From: Aquabacterium sp.
Lineage (GTDB): Bacteria > Pseudomonadota > Gammaproteobacteria > Burkholderiales > Burkholderiaceae_C
DNA length: 32,968 nucleotides
Reading direction: 5' to 3'
Assembly (NCBI RefSeq): GCF_004297345.1
Contig: NZ_SCTN01000485.1
Location: 1 to 32,968 of the forward strand
Shown here: one piece after another, positions 16,779-25,662 of the stretch
Position numbering within the stretch: position 1 is the first letter of the stretch
How the letters are laid out: each line of letters begins with the position of its first letter
Notes under the pieces: generated by a model
What the model saw: only the letters and a program-made list of their open reading frames with translations
What the model was told of the DNA's origin: nothing
The model's database searches: none
Position numbers and translations under genes: made by a program

Positions 16779-19118
16779 TCAGGAAGCGATCTTGAATCGG
16801 GCCACCGATTGCTGGAGTTCGTTGGCGGTACGGGACAACTCACGCACCAACTGCGTAGTCGAACGGGTACCTTCACCGGTCTGCTCGGTCACGGCGAAAA
16901 TGTGCTGGATGTTGGCCACCACCACGTTCGCCGATTCGGCTTCACGCAAGGCTTGCGAGGAAATCTGCTCAATCAGCTCGGCAAGGCGGCGTGACACGCG
17001 GTCGATGTCGCCCAGCGCGGAACCGGCGGCGTCAGACAGTCGGGCCCCTTCCACCACACCCTGCGTGGAGCGTTCCATAGCGGCCACGGCATCTTGCGTG
17101 TCAGTCTGAATGGTACGCACCAACGCAGCAATTTCACGGGTCGCATCGCCGGAACGTTCAGCCAGACGCTGCACTTCTTCGGCCACCACAGAGAAGCCGC
17201 GACCGGCTTCACCCGCAGATGCCGCTTGAATGGCGGCGTTCAAAGCCAGCACGTTGGTCTGCTCGGTAATGTCAGAAATCAGCTCGGTGATTTCGCCGAT
17301 TTCCTGAGAAGACTCACCCAGTCGCTTGATGCGCTTGGAGGTTTCCTGGATCTGCTCACGGATGGTGTTCATACCGCCGATGGCGTTCTGCACGGCAGCC
17401 AGACCGGAGTCAGCGGCGGCCAGCGATTGGCGCGCCACCTCGGCGGAGTGCTGGGCTTGCGCGGACACCTCGTTAATGCGGCCGGCCATCTGCAGCACCG
17501 ACTCACCGGTTTCGCGGATCTCGCGCAGTTGCTCGTCAGATGCGGCCAGCAGTTCGGTCGACGTGGTTTCCACCTCACCGGTGGTTTCCGTCACCCGTTG
17601 CACCGTGCCTTGCACTTGCGACACCAGGTTACGCAGCTCTTCCACCGTGAAGTTCACCGAGTCGGCGATGGCGCCGGTGATGTCTTCCGTCACGGTTGCT
17701 TGTTGCGTCAAGTCACCTTCAGCGACCAGTTGCAGTTCGTTCATCAGTCGCAGAATGGCCGCCTGGTTGGCGTCGTTCACGCGCTTGGCTTCGCGCTCCA
17801 TGCGCTCGGCTTCCTGCCGCTGTTGCTCAGCGATCTGACGACGGTGCGTTTGATCGGTCACGAACACACGGAACAGGCCGTAGGCCGAGGCCACGGTCAC
17901 CAGCAGCGACACCAGAATCATGGCCACGTTCAGGCCACCGATGCCAGCGCCCTCGGTCAGCTTCTGCTGCACGGTCTCCAGGCCCTTGCGCAGAGGCTCG
18001 GAGTCATCGATCACCGCCACCTGAGCATCACGCGCAGCCACCAGGCCTTGCAGCGAACCCAGGATGAAGGTCGATTGCGTGCGGGTGCGTTCGAAGATTT
18101 TCAGCAGGGCTTCCAGCTGCTCACGCACAGCCGGATCCTTGGAGGCCACCAGCTTCAACTCGCCATTGCCGTTGAGCATGCCTTCGGCGATTTCCTTGAA
18201 GGCGTTCAAGTCCTTGCCCAGCAGGAACACGGCCTCGGTCGACACGCCTTCCACGGTCAGGAATTCGTTGGCCGACTTACCGATACGCTGCGTCAGCATC
18301 ACCAACTGGTTGAGCGACGACATTTCAGAGGAAGACACACCGCCCTTGTCGATCTTGGTCGAGGCGATACCTTCGGCCAGATCCAGCAGTTCGGACGACT
18401 GGCTGTTGACTTCACGCAGGGCCTGGCTCACCTGAGTCAGGGTCTGCTTCTGCTTCAACACGTAGTCGGCGTTCTTCTCGGCGCGGTCTACCAGAGGCAG
18501 CAGCTTGGTCAGCTCTTCCTTAGCAGCGCCATGCACTTCGCTCAGACCCAGCTTGGCGTCGCCCTTGTCCAGACCACGCACGTTGCTGGCCAGCACCTTG
18601 GAGCTATCGGCCACTTCGCCGAAAGCCTGTGCACGACCGATCAAAGCCTGCGAGACCGACTTCGCCAGACGTTGCGACTGCATCAGCGCCTGACCGGTTG
18701 CCCCGGTTTGCGCGGCGCGACGGTCTGCGGAGGTCACCGACAGGAAGGCCGACAAGAGCAGGCCCACCATGCCGACACCCAAGGCGCCGCCGATGAAGCG
18801 CTGCTGTTTGTCCAGGCGCCACTGACCGATAACGGGCAGGCCGGTCTGGGGCTCCAGCAAAGCGTTGGGCGTGTCAACAGCCTCGTTCTTGAGCCGGTTG
18901 TCGTGATAGTCGGGCGGGAACTCGGAAGGCGCAGCCTCCGAGATGATCGAGTCCGACGTGATCGTGCTGCCCGGCTGAAGGGTTGAAGGCGCAGCCTGCG
19001 TGTCCACAGACTGGGCACCCGAGGACGTGACCATCCCTTCGGTGCTCAAGGCTTCCGACTGGACCTCCTCGTCGTCCTGTGTTTTGCCCAGGTCCTTGAT
19101 TCGACTCAGGAAACTCAT
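16779..19118 (-). CDS. pilJ: Type IV pilus methyl-accepting chemoreceptor
   Basis: A 779-residue receptor that feeds the PilI/ChpA complex. The track starts at a TTG (19133); ATG at 19118 with GGAG nine bases upstream fits better. The first 108 residues are a polar, Ser/Thr/Glu-rich extension, then TM1 (about 109-128), a periplasmic region of some 260 residues with two PilJ-type helical sensing units, TM2 (about 393-415), a HAMP-like linker, and the signalling hairpin with tip [24 protein letters not shown] near residue 623. [11 protein letters not shown] is characteristic of PilJ rather than flagellar receptors ([12 protein letters not shown]). It has no C-terminal CheR-binding pentapeptide. 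The long cytoplasmic N-terminal extension is longer than I would expect from Pseudomonas PilJ. Confidence 0.94.
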   Translation of the reverse strand: MSFLSRIKDLGKTQDDEEVQSEALSTEGMVTSSGAQSVDTQAAPSTLQPGSTITSDSIISEAAPSEFPPDYHDNRLKNEAVDTPNALLEPQTGLPVIGQWRLDKQQRFIGGALGVGMVGLLLSAFLSVTSADRRAAQTGATGQALMQSQRLAKSVSQALIGRAQAFGEVADSSKVLASNVRGLDKGDAKLGLSEVHGAAKEELTKLLPLVDRAEKNADYVLKQKQTLTQVSQALREVNSQSSELLDLAEGIASTKIDKGGVSSSEMSSLNQLVMLTQRIGKSANEFLTVEGVSTEAVFLLGKDLNAFKEIAEGMLNGNGELKLVASKDPAVREQLEALLKIFERTRTQSTFILGSLQGLVAARDAQVAVIDDSEPLRKGLETVQQKLTEGAGIGGLNVAMILVSLLVTVASAYGLFRVFVTDQTHRRQIAEQQRQEAERMEREAKRVNDANQAAILRLMNELQLVAEGDLTQQATVTEDITGAIADSVNFTVEELRNLVSQVQGTVQRVTETTGEVETTSTELLAASDEQLREIRETGESVLQMAGRINEVSAQAQHSAEVARQSLAAADSGLAAVQNAIGGMNTIREQIQETSKRIKRLGESSQEIGEITELISDITEQTNVLALNAAIQAASAGEAGRGFSVVAEEVQRLAERSGDATREIAALVRTIQTDTQDAVAAMERSTQGVVEGARLSDAAGSALGDIDRVSRRLAELIEQISSQALREAESANVVVANIQHIFAVTEQTGEGTRSTTQLVRELSRTANELQQSVARFKIAS

Positions 19119-19169
19119 GTCCTTACACTCCAAACAGTCAGCTGTGACAGCCAGACGGGGTTGAGCCCG

Positions 19170-19712
19170 TCAAACATCAATTTTCAAAAAGGCCTCGTCA
19201 GCCACCAGGCTGGCCAGGTCGAGTTCGTACCAGGTGCGCCCTTGCACGTCGTTCAATTGCTGGCCGATGAAATGGGGGCTGGGCGCGCCTGAACCTGCCT
19301 CAGCGGGCGTCAGGGCACTGGCGTTACGCAAACCCATCAAGCGATCGATCAGCAAGGCTGCATTCATTTGCAAACCCGAGTTGAAGGCGATCAGGCGGCC
19401 GGCATCGCGTGCGGCCACTTCGGCCAGGTTGCGGGTCTGGCGCTGCGGCAAGCCCAGAAAGGCCGCCATGTCGATCACACCGTGCAACTGCCCACGCAGG
19501 TTGGCCACACCCAGGAACCAGTCCTGGCTATGAGGCACGGGCTGAATGGTGGACAGCGGGAAGATTTCGCCCGCTTGATCCAGCGACAGCAAAAAGCCGT
19601 GACCGGCGATCTCGACGGCCAGCCAGCTGCGAGCAGGCGCCTGCTGGCGCACCATCTGCAGACGATCTGCCAGACGTTGCTGCAACTCCCTCAGGGCTTC
19701 TTTATTGGCCAT
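19170..19712 (-). CDS. pilI: CheW-like adaptor of the Pil-Chp pathway
   Basis: A 180-residue CheW-domain protein that should couple PilJ receptors to the ChpA kinase. The CheW core is recognisable from WLAVEIAGHGFLLSLDQAGEIFPL through the LGVANLRGQLHGVIDMAAFLGL segment, which is the conserved CheW NLRG/D region. ATG at 19712 is the first start in frame. It lies 41 bases after pilH and 51 bases before pilJ, in the conserved pilG-H-I-J order. Confidence 0.92.
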   Translation of the reverse strand: MANKEALRELQQRLADRLQMVRQQAPARSWLAVEIAGHGFLLSLDQAGEIFPLSTIQPVPHSQDWFLGVANLRGQLHGVIDMAAFLGLPQRQTRNLAEVAARDAGRLIAFNSGLQMNAALLIDRLMGLRNASALTPAEAGSGAPSPHFIGQQLNDVQGRTWYELDLASLVADEAFLKIDV

Positions 19713-19753
19713 CTGGATGCGCTCTCTTGTTCTTTCTTCTTACCCTGCCGATC

Positions 19754-20119
19754 TCAGCCGAAGGCTTTGATCTTGGACAGCAGTTCTTCAGGATTGACCG
19801 GCTTGACCACGTAATCACGTGCGCCCTGGCGCATGCCCCAGACGCGGTCGGTCTCCTGGTTCTTGCTGGTGCAGATGATGACCGGCACGTTGGCAAACGA
19901 CGGATCGCGCGTGATGGCGCGCGTCAACTGGAAACCATTCTGACCGGGCATGACCACATCCATGAGGATCAGGTCGGGCTTTTCTTCCTGCAGACGGCGC
20001 ATGGCTTCTTCGCCGTTCTCGGCCGTTTTCACCTGGTAGCCCTTTTTCGTGAGCAACTCGGACAGCACGTGCAGTTCGGTCTTGGAATCGTCAACCAGCA
20101 ATATTTTCTGAATAGGCAT
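19754..20119 (-). CDS. pilH: Single-domain response regulator PilH
   Basis: A 121-residue CheY-like receiver. The acidic pocket VDDS (D10, D11), phosphoacceptor D54 in LILMDVVMPG, the switch threonine in IICTSK and the conserved lysine in VVKP are all present. No output domain. In Pseudomonas PilH acts with or against PilG, influencing pilus retraction and serving as a phosphate sink. Start ATG has GAGGAG six bases upstream. Identification as PilH rather than PilG rests on its position second in the operon and on the NGFQLTRAI sequence. Confidence 0.93.
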   Translation of the reverse strand: MPIQKILLVDDSKTELHVLSELLTKKGYQVKTAENGEEAMRRLQEEKPDLILMDVVMPGQNGFQLTRAITRDPSFANVPVIICTSKNQETDRVWGMRQGARDYVVKPVNPEELLSKIKAFG

Positions 20120-20181
20120 TTCAACTCCTCAGTGCACGCTCGTTTTGGCTTTCAGCCAGCCGGCGCACACACATTATTCAC

Positions 20182-20198
20182 CCTGTCAGACAGACAGG
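20182..20198. repeat. Small hairpin between pilG and pilH
   Basis: CCTGTC and GACAGG flank five bases in the 98-bp pilG-pilH gap, the largest gap within the operon. There is no U-run after it on the minus strand. It could modulate read-through or mRNA processing between the two response regulator genes. Confidence 0.3.
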
Positions 20199-20217
20199 CT
20201 TACAGGCTCTGTTGCAC

Positions 20218-20616
20218 TCAACCGGCGCTGTATTGCGCCACGGCCTGCAGCAATTGGTCTTTGGTAAAAGGCTTGGTCAGGTAATCCTGCGATCCCACCA
20301 TGCGCCCGCGCGCCTTGTCAAACAGACCATCCTTGGAGGACAGCATGATCACCGGCGTGCTCGTGAAACGGGGGTTTCTTTTGATGATGGCGCAGGTCTG
20401 ATACCCGTCCAGACGGGGCATCAAAATGTCACAAAAAATAACATCTGGATTGTGGTCATTGACCTTCGAGAGCGCGTCAAAACCATCTTCGGCCAGCACG
20501 ACTTCATATCCACCCTGTTTCAGGAAGATTTCCGCACTGCGACGAATGGTGTTGCTGTCGTCAATGACCAGCACTTTGGTTGCCGCCTTCACTTCGGGGC
20601 TATCTGCTTCAGACAC
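20218..20616 (-). CDS. pilG: Single-domain response regulator PilG
   Basis: A 132-residue CheY-like receiver, first of the two in the Pil-Chp cluster; in Pseudomonas PilG promotes pilus extension and cAMP signalling. VIDDSNTIRR, acceptor D63 in IFCDILMPRLDG, the IMLSSKDG switch region and the LTKPF lysine are intact. The track opens at a TTG (20664), but a GTG at 20616 is preceded by a perfect GGAGG with nine bases between (20630-20626), and gives the normal PilG length. It lies 66 bases after the rubredoxin gene. Confidence 0.92.
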   Translation of the reverse strand: MSEADSPEVKAATKVLVIDDSNTIRRSAEIFLKQGGYEVVLAEDGFDALSKVNDHNPDVIFCDILMPRLDGYQTCAIIKRNPRFTSTPVIMLSSKDGLFDKARGRMVGSQDYLTKPFTKDQLLQAVAQYSAG

Positions 20617-20630
20617 GGACGCGTTCCTCC
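20614..20630 (-). promoter_or_regulatory. Ribosome-binding site that fixes the pilG GTG start
   Basis: GGAGG (20630-20626) is followed by nine bases and GTG (20616-20614). It is the clearest Shine-Dalgarno in the operon and argues against the upstream TTG of the ORF track. Confidence 0.7.
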
Positions 20631-20682
20631 AGACTGTCAGAGCCCTCGTCAGGCCCTGAACCAATTCAATTCGATCAAGGAA

Positions 20683-20856
20683 TCAGACCTGAACCATCTC
20701 GAAGTCGTCCTTGCGTGCACCGCACTCGGGACAGACCCAGTTCATCGGAACGTCTTCCCAGCGGGTGCCGGGCGCGATACCCTCTTCAGGTAATCCGGCG
20801 GCTTCGTCATAAATCCAGCCACAAATCAGGCACATCCAGGTACGAAACTCGTTCAC
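20683..20856 (-). CDS. rubA: Rubredoxin
   Basis: A small single-iron electron carrier. The two cysteine knuckles CLICGW and CPECGA, with the DEAAGLPEEGIAPGTRWEDVP loop between them, are complete, so the iron site is intact. The ORF track begins at GTG 20943 (86 residues), but rubredoxins normally start a few residues before the first CxxC; a GTG at 20856 gives 57 residues and lies just downstream of a TACAAT -10-like element. No strong ribosome site supports either start, so the exact N-terminus is uncertain. It is the first gene before pilG, an arrangement I recall as common in Burkholderiales, divergent from the thiD-like gene. Confidence 0.9.
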   Translation of the reverse strand: MNEFRTWMCLICGWIYDEAAGLPEEGIAPGTRWEDVPMNWVCPECGARKDDFEMVQV

Positions 20857-20889
20857 GTCGGTCCAAACCAGCTTGAATACAATGAACTG

Positions 20890-20895
20890 ATTGTA
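20890..20895 (-). promoter_or_regulatory. Candidate -10 of the rubredoxin-pil-chp operon
   Basis: TACAAT on the minus strand (five of six matches) in the divergent gap to thiD; transcription would begin about 25-30 bases before the preferred rubredoxin GTG. I could not find a convincing -35 at 16-18 bases, so an activator or another sigma factor may be involved. Confidence 0.35.
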
Positions 20896-20966
20896 GCCAT
20901 CAGCCGCTCCCGCAAATCCGAGGGTTTGTGGGCACGGGCTCACCTTCTAGCCAATACTGCACACGC

Positions 20967-21920
20967 ATGAACGCCCCACAGACAGGTCCAACAGACCACA
21001 CCGCCGCCGAAGACCAGGACGCGGGCTCGCCAGCATGCGTCATGAGTTTCAATGCCAATGACGCCAGCGGCGCATCCGGCATTGGTGCCGACATCGCCAC
21101 CATTTCCGCCATGGGTGCGCACGCGCTGCCCGTGGTCACCAGCCTGCTGATTCGCGATTCCGCCGAGGTGTTCGAGTCGCACGAGATCGATTCCGACGCC
21201 ATCGTGGACCAGGCGCGCAGCGTGCTGGAAGACGTCACGATCGCATCGTGGAAAGTCGGCTTCCTGGGCAGCGCCGATGGCATCAGCGCCGTCGCCGAGA
21301 TCCTGTCCGATTACACAGACATCCCGCTGGTGTCCTATTTACCCAACATGTCATGGCTGGAAGAAGACGCCCAGATGGCCTATCTGGAAGCCTTCCGCGA
21401 ATTGATCCTCCCCTCTAGTCACGTGTTGGTGGGAAACCACAAGACCCTGACCGATTTCCTGCTGCCGGAGTGGGATGCCGAACGCGCGCCCTCCGCCCGC
21501 GAGCTGGCCGTGGCCGCCGCCGAGCACGGTTGCGGTTACGTGCTGGTCACCGGCGTGCAATTGCCTGACCAGTTCATTGACAACGTGCTGGCGTCGCCGC
21601 AAGGTGCCGTTGCCGGAGAGCGATTCGAGCGTTTCGAGGCCAGTTTTGTGGGCGCGGGTGACACCCTGTCCGCCGCACTGGCTGCCATCCTGGCCAGCGG
21701 AACCGAACTGGATGTGGCTGTTTCGGAGGCCTTGAGCTTCCTGGATCAGGCGCTGGATTCGGGCTTCCGCCCTGGCATGGGTGGCGTGGTGCCCGACCGT
21801 TTCTTCTGGGCCTTGCCTCCTGGCGAACAACCACCCGAGGGTGTCGTGACCGACGAATCCACCCACCCGGAGATGGACGACGCCAACATCCCGCCGCCCC
21901 ACGCGCGCAACGTCCACTGA
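20967..21920 (+). CDS. thiD: Hydroxymethylpyrimidine/phosphomethylpyrimidine kinase-like ribokinase-fold protein
   Basis: A 317-residue PfkB/ThiD-fold kinase. ATG at 20967 is preferred over the upstream in-frame ATG at 20928 because the first 13 residues overlap the divergent promoter. The nucleotide/catalytic motif is VGAGDTLSAALAAILASG (catalytic Asp in GAGD), and SFNANDASGASGIGAD aligns with the ThiD N-terminal AGSDPSGGAGIQAD pattern but is altered. The PSARELAVAAAEHG and VTGVQLPDQFIDN segments recall the Comamonadaceae version annotated as ThiD. The usual ThiD GTGC motif is GAGD here, closer to pyridoxal kinases. Annotation by fold is safe; the true substrate is less sure. It is followed by hemL after 28 bases. 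Confidence 0.8.
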   Translation: MNAPQTGPTDHTAAEDQDAGSPACVMSFNANDASGASGIGADIATISAMGAHALPVVTSLLIRDSAEVFESHEIDSDAIVDQARSVLEDVTIASWKVGFLGSADGISAVAEILSDYTDIPLVSYLPNMSWLEEDAQMAYLEAFRELILPSSHVLVGNHKTLTDFLLPEWDAERAPSARELAVAAAEHGCGYVLVTGVQLPDQFIDNVLASPQGAVAGERFERFEASFVGAGDTLSAALAAILASGTELDVAVSEALSFLDQALDSGFRPGMGGVVPDRFFWALPPGEQPPEGVVTDESTHPEMDDANIPPPHARNVH

Positions 21921-21948
21921 TCTTTTCGATCGATAGTTAGCAGTCCGC

Positions 21949-23241
21949 ATGACCACGAACGCCTCGCTTTTTGAACGCGCCCAGCGCGTCATCCCTGGCG
22001 GCGTCAACTCGCCCGTGCGCGCCTTCCGCGCCGTGGGCGGTACGCCCCGTTTCATCACCCGCGCCCAGGGCGCCTACATCTGGGATGCCGAAGACAAGCG
22101 CTACTTCGACTACATCGGCTCCTGGGGCCCGATGATCCTGGGCCATGGCCACCCCGAGGTGGTCGAGGCCGTGCAGAAGGCCGTGCTGGAGGGCTTCTCG
22201 TTTGGCGCCCCCACCGAGCGAGAGATCGAACTGGCCGAAGAGATCCTGAAGATCGTGCCCAGCGCCGAGCAGGTGCGCCTGGTGAGTTCGGGCACCGAAG
22301 CCGGCATGAGCGCCATCCGCCTGGCGCGTGGCTTCACCGGCCGCAGCAAGCTGATCAAGTTCGAGGGCTGCTACCACGGCCATGCCGACGCGCTGCTGGT
22401 CAAGGCCGGCTCGGGCCTGGCCACTTTCGGCCACCCCACCAGTGCGGGCGTGCCGCCTGAAGTGGTGCAGCACACGCTGGTGCTGGAGTACAACAACATC
22501 GCCCAGATTGAAGAGGCCTTCGCCACGCAAGGTGCCGATATCGCCTGCGTGATGATCGAGCCGATCGCCGGCAACATGAACTTCGTGCGCGCCAGCGTGC
22601 CCTTCATCAAGCGCATCCGCGAACTGTGCGACCAGCACGGCGCCTTGTTCGTGTTCGATGAAGTGATGAGCGGTTTCCGCGTGGCCCTGGGCAGTGCACA
22701 GAGCATCTACGCCAAGGCCCTGCCTGGCTTCAAGCCGGACATCAGCGTGTTCGGCAAGGTGATCGGTGGCGGCATGCCGCTGGCCGCCTTTGCCGCATCG
22801 AAAGAGATCATGGCCAAGCTGGCGCCGCTGGGCCCGGTCTACCAGGCCGGCACGCTGTCGGGCAACCCGGTGGCCACCGCTTGCGGCCTGGCCACGCTCA
22901 AGCTGATCCAGCGCCCCGGCTTCTTCGAGGCTTTGTCGGCCTCCACGCGCAGCCTGATGGCGGGGTTCGAAGCCGAAGCCAAGGCAGCCGGTGTCGAGCT
23001 GACCACCGATTGCGAGGGCGGCATGTTCGGCTTCTTCTTTGCCGATCACCTGCCCCAGCACTACCAGGCCGTGATGGCCAAGGGCACGGACAAGTTCAAC
23101 AAGTTCTTCCACCTCATGCTGGACCAGGGCGTGTACCTGGCGCCCGCCATGTATGAGGCCGGCTTCGTGAGCGCGGCTCACACGGCCGATGACATCGCCC
23201 AAACCGTGGCGGCAGCCGGCCAGGCCTTCTGCCAACTCTGA
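21949..23241 (+). CDS. hemL: Glutamate-1-semialdehyde 2,1-aminomutase
   Basis: PLP enzyme that converts glutamate-1-semialdehyde to 5-aminolevulinate, the first dedicated tetrapyrrole precursor in the C5 pathway. 430 residues, normal length. The Schiff-base lysine is K270 in [14 protein letters not shown]; the N-terminal [11 protein letters not shown], the cofactor-phosphate region [15 protein letters not shown] and FDEVMSGFR are typical. Placed between the thiD-like gene and mpl, with 7 bases to the latter; mpl probably reads from the same transcript. Confidence 0.97.
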   Translation: MTTNASLFERAQRVIPGGVNSPVRAFRAVGGTPRFITRAQGAYIWDAEDKRYFDYIGSWGPMILGHGHPEVVEAVQKAVLEGFSFGAPTEREIELAEEILKIVPSAEQVRLVSSGTEAGMSAIRLARGFTGRSKLIKFEGCYHGHADALLVKAGSGLATFGHPTSAGVPPEVVQHTLVLEYNNIAQIEEAFATQGADIACVMIEPIAGNMNFVRASVPFIKRIRELCDQHGALFVFDEVMSGFRVALGSAQSIYAKALPGFKPDISVFGKVIGGGMPLAAFAASKEIMAKLAPLGPVYQAGTLSGNPVATACGLATLKLIQRPGFFEALSASTRSLMAGFEAEAKAAGVELTTDCEGGMFGFFFADHLPQHYQAVMAKGTDKFNKFFHLMLDQGVYLAPAMYEAGFVSAAHTADDIAQTVAAAGQAFCQL

Positions 23242-23248
23242 GTCTTTC

Positions 23249-24625
23249 ATGCACATCCACATTCTCGGCATTTGCGGCACCTTCATGGGTGGCGTGGCCG
23301 CCCTGGCCCGCGAAGCCGGCCACCGTGTGACCGGTTGCGACGCCGGTGTCTACCCGCCCATGAGCGACCAGCTCCGCGCCCTGGGCATCGATCTGATCGA
23401 AGGCTATGGCGTTGACCAGATCGACCTCAAGCCCGATTTGTTCGTGATCGGCAACGTGGTCTCGCGTGGCAACCCGCTGATGGAAGCCATCCTGGACGCG
23501 GGCCTGCCCTACACCAGCGGCCCGCAATGGCTGAGCGAAAACGTGCTGCAGGGCCGCCATGTGCTGGCCGTGGCCGGCACGCACGGCAAGACCACGACCA
23601 CCTCCATGCTGACCTGGATCCTGGAGTTCGCTGGCAAGCAGCCGGGCTTCCTAGTGGGTGGCGTGCCGCAGAACTTTGGCGTGTCGGCCCGCCTGGGTGA
23701 CATCGCTGCTGATACGCGCCCTGCATCGGGCCATCCCTTCGTCATTGAAGCGGATGAATACGACACGGCCTTCTTCGACAAGCGCAGCAAGTTCGTGCAC
23801 TACCGCCCGCGCACGGCCATCCTCAACAATCTTGAGTTCGACCACGCCGACATCTTTGCCGACCTGGCCGCCATCGAGACGCAGTTCCACCACCTCGTGC
23901 GCACCGTGCCTGGCACCGGCCGCCTGGTGGCGAATGCCCGTGAGGAATCGCTGGACCGCGTGCTGGCGCGCGGTTGCTGGAGCGATGTGGCGCGCTTCGG
24001 TGTGCGTGGCGATACGCCCGGCTTCCGTGCCCGCGGCGAGCCGCACTCGTTTGACGTGCTCAAGGCTGGCGTGCTCGTCGGCCGGGTTGAATGGGCGCTG
24101 CAGGGTGAACACAACCAGATGAACGCGCTGGCCGCCATCGCGGCTGCCGAGCATGTGGGCGTGACGCCTCAACAAGCATGCGAAGCCCTGGGGCAGTTCG
24201 CCAACGTGAAGCGCCGCATGGAAGTCAAAGGTGAGGTCAAAGGCATCACCGTTTATGACGACTTTGCCCATCACCCCACCGCCATCCGCACGACCGTGGA
24301 CGGCCTGCGCCGCAAGCTGGCGCCGGGCACACGCATCCTGGCGGTGTTCGAGCCTCGCTCCAACACCATGAAGCTGGGCACCATGAAGGCCCTGCTGCCC
24401 TGGTCACTGGAAGAAGCCGATCTGGCCTTCTGCCACAGCGGCGGCCTGGGCTGGGATGCCAACGAAGCGCTGGTGGAGATGGGCGATCGAGTCATCGTGG
24501 CCGATACGATCGACAGCCTGGTGGCCAAGGTGGTCAAACACGCGAAGCCCGGTGATCAGATCCTGTGCATGAGCAACGGCGGCTTTGGTGGCGTGCACGA
24601 TAAGCTGCTCAAAGCCTTGGCTTGA
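23249..24625 (+). CDS. mpl: UDP-N-acetylmuramate:L-alanyl-gamma-D-glutamyl-meso-diaminopimelate ligase
   Basis: Cell-wall recycling ligase that attaches recovered murein tripeptide to UDP-MurNAc using ATP. The Mur-ligase layout is clear: an N-terminal Rossmann segment (HILGICGTFMGG), the P-loop AGTHGKTTTT (K114), the central EADEYDTAFFDKRSKF motif that marks Mpl among Mur ligases, NNLEFDHADIF, and the C-terminal DDFAHHPTAI. The ORF opens at 23189 inside hemL; the ATG at 23249, 7 bases after the hemL stop, gives 458 residues, the usual Mpl length. Confidence 0.95.
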   Translation: MHIHILGICGTFMGGVAALAREAGHRVTGCDAGVYPPMSDQLRALGIDLIEGYGVDQIDLKPDLFVIGNVVSRGNPLMEAILDAGLPYTSGPQWLSENVLQGRHVLAVAGTHGKTTTTSMLTWILEFAGKQPGFLVGGVPQNFGVSARLGDIAADTRPASGHPFVIEADEYDTAFFDKRSKFVHYRPRTAILNNLEFDHADIFADLAAIETQFHHLVRTVPGTGRLVANAREESLDRVLARGCWSDVARFGVRGDTPGFRARGEPHSFDVLKAGVLVGRVEWALQGEHNQMNALAAIAAAEHVGVTPQQACEALGQFANVKRRMEVKGEVKGITVYDDFAHHPTAIRTTVDGLRRKLAPGTRILAVFEPRSNTMKLGTMKALLPWSLEEADLAFCHSGGLGWDANEALVEMGDRVIVADTIDSLVAKVVKHAKPGDQILCMSNGGFGGVHDKLLKALA

Positions 24626-24640
24626 GCTGACGGGATTGAG

Positions 24641-24680
24641 TTCACCGCATGAGCCGCCCGGGAGGACGGCTCACGGCGAA
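24641..24680. terminator. Imperfect hairpin between convergent mpl and ugpQ
   Basis: TGAGCCG (24650-24656) pairs with CGGCTCA (24667-24673), and TTCACCGC/GGCGAA extend it with small bulges. It sits in the 60-base gap between two convergent genes. There is no U-tract on either side, so it may be a weak two-way terminator or an mRNA 3'-end stabiliser. Confidence 0.45.
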
Positions 24681-24685
24681 TCCGC

Positions 24686-25498
24686 TCAACAAGCGAACTC
24701 TTCGGCCTCGACCATCAGTCTGGCCGGATTCGCACCCAGCCGTGCCTGAGGCTCGAACAGGTCCACCCGATCGGTAATCAGGCCATCCAGGCCTGACAGC
24801 CACAAGGTGCTGGCGCGCGAAGCGTCATTGACCGTGTAGGTCAGCACCTTCAGGCCACCTGCGTGGCCGGCCGCAATGCGTTCTTCGTCCAGTTGCGTCT
24901 GGTTGACCACCAGCGCCTGGCAGCCGAGAACCAGCGCCGTATCTACGGCATCGCGGCTCCACTTGTCCAGCAAGAGCGCACGAGGCAAGTCGGGCTGAGC
25001 CTCCTGTGCGGCCCTCAGCGCCTCGACGCTGAATGAGCTCAACAAGGGCTTGATCTGCGACTGCGCCCACAAGCGCGCCACATGCTGCGCCACCACCCGA
25101 CCCGTGCGCACCTCTTCGCCCGGCGTGGGCTTGATCTCCAGGTTGACCATCAAGCCCAAGGCCTGCAACCAGCGCGCCAGCGACTCCAGCCTCAGCAAAG
25201 GCTCGCCGGCATAAGTGCGGCCATGCCAGCTGCCAGCGTCCAGGCGCGACAAGGCATCCCACTTCAGAACACCGGCCACGCCCTGGCCATTGGTCGTGCG
25301 GTCCAGTTCGGCGTCATGCAACAGAAAAGGCTCGCCATCGGCGCTGAGCTTGACATCACATTCAAACATCGCAAAACCGTGTTCGGCGCCCAGGCGGAAG
25401 GCCGCCATGGTGTTTTCAGGCGCGAGCTTGCCGGCACCTCGGTGGGCGATCCAGCAGGGATAAGGCCAGAAAACGGCATTGGTTCCGGTATGGGTCAT
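24686..25498 (-). CDS. ugpQ: Glycerophosphodiester phosphodiesterase (cytoplasmic UgpQ type)
   Basis: Hydrolyses glycerophosphodiesters to glycerol-3-phosphate plus alcohol. GDPD family signatures: AHRGAGKLAPENTMAAF (catalytic H19), ECDVKLSADG (E47, D49 metal ligands), LLHDAELDRTTNG (H61) and VNLEIKP. 270 residues with no signal peptide, which matches cytoplasmic UgpQ rather than periplasmic GlpQ. The track runs upstream to 25762, but the ATG at 25498 fits the family start; the extra 88 codons have no homology-like features and overlap the divergent gene. A perfect palindrome lies 19 bases upstream. Confidence 0.93.
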   Translation of the reverse strand: MTHTGTNAVFWPYPCWIAHRGAGKLAPENTMAAFRLGAEHGFAMFECDVKLSADGEPFLLHDAELDRTTNGQGVAGVLKWDALSRLDAGSWHGRTYAGEPLLRLESLARWLQALGLMVNLEIKPTPGEEVRTGRVVAQHVARLWAQSQIKPLLSSFSVEALRAAQEAQPDLPRALLLDKWSRDAVDTALVLGCQALVVNQTQLDEERIAAGHAGGLKVLTYTVNDASRASTLWLSGLDGLITDRVDLFEPQARLGANPARLMVEAEEFAC

Positions 25499-25516
25499 GG
25501 CGAACTCGACTTCTGA

Positions 25517-25542
25517 GTATTCTGAACTGGTGGTCAGAATAC
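25517..25542. promoter_or_regulatory. Perfect 26-bp inverted repeat upstream of ugpQ
   Basis: GTATTCTGA and TCAGAATAC, nine-base perfect arms around eight bases, 19 bases before the ugpQ start and about 190 bases before the divergent oxidoreductase. The size and place suit a dimeric repressor site over the ugpQ leader or promoter. A direct repeat TTCTGA (25511-25516) adds a third half-site. Confidence 0.5.
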
Positions 25543-25662
25543 CGATTTGAGCTGAGCCTAAACGAAGCCAGAAGCCCCTGTCGGTTGCCCTTTTCTGCCC
25601 GAGGGCTTGACCTGCTGCGTTAACATCTCGCCTCAGGCGCGAAAACCACCCTCCCCCGCAGT

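Noticed and set aside
17094-18986. 630-residue plus-strand ORF opposite pilJ
   Set aside because: Shadow of pilJ; no motifs and unusual residue composition.
21937-23286. 449-residue minus-strand ORF opposite hemL
   Set aside because: Antisense shadow of hemL with no recognisable domain.
25520-25540. FadR/GntR-type operator in the ugpQ palindrome
   Set aside because: The TGGTGGTCA core does not fit the TNGTNNNACNA pattern; kept only as an unassigned palindrome.
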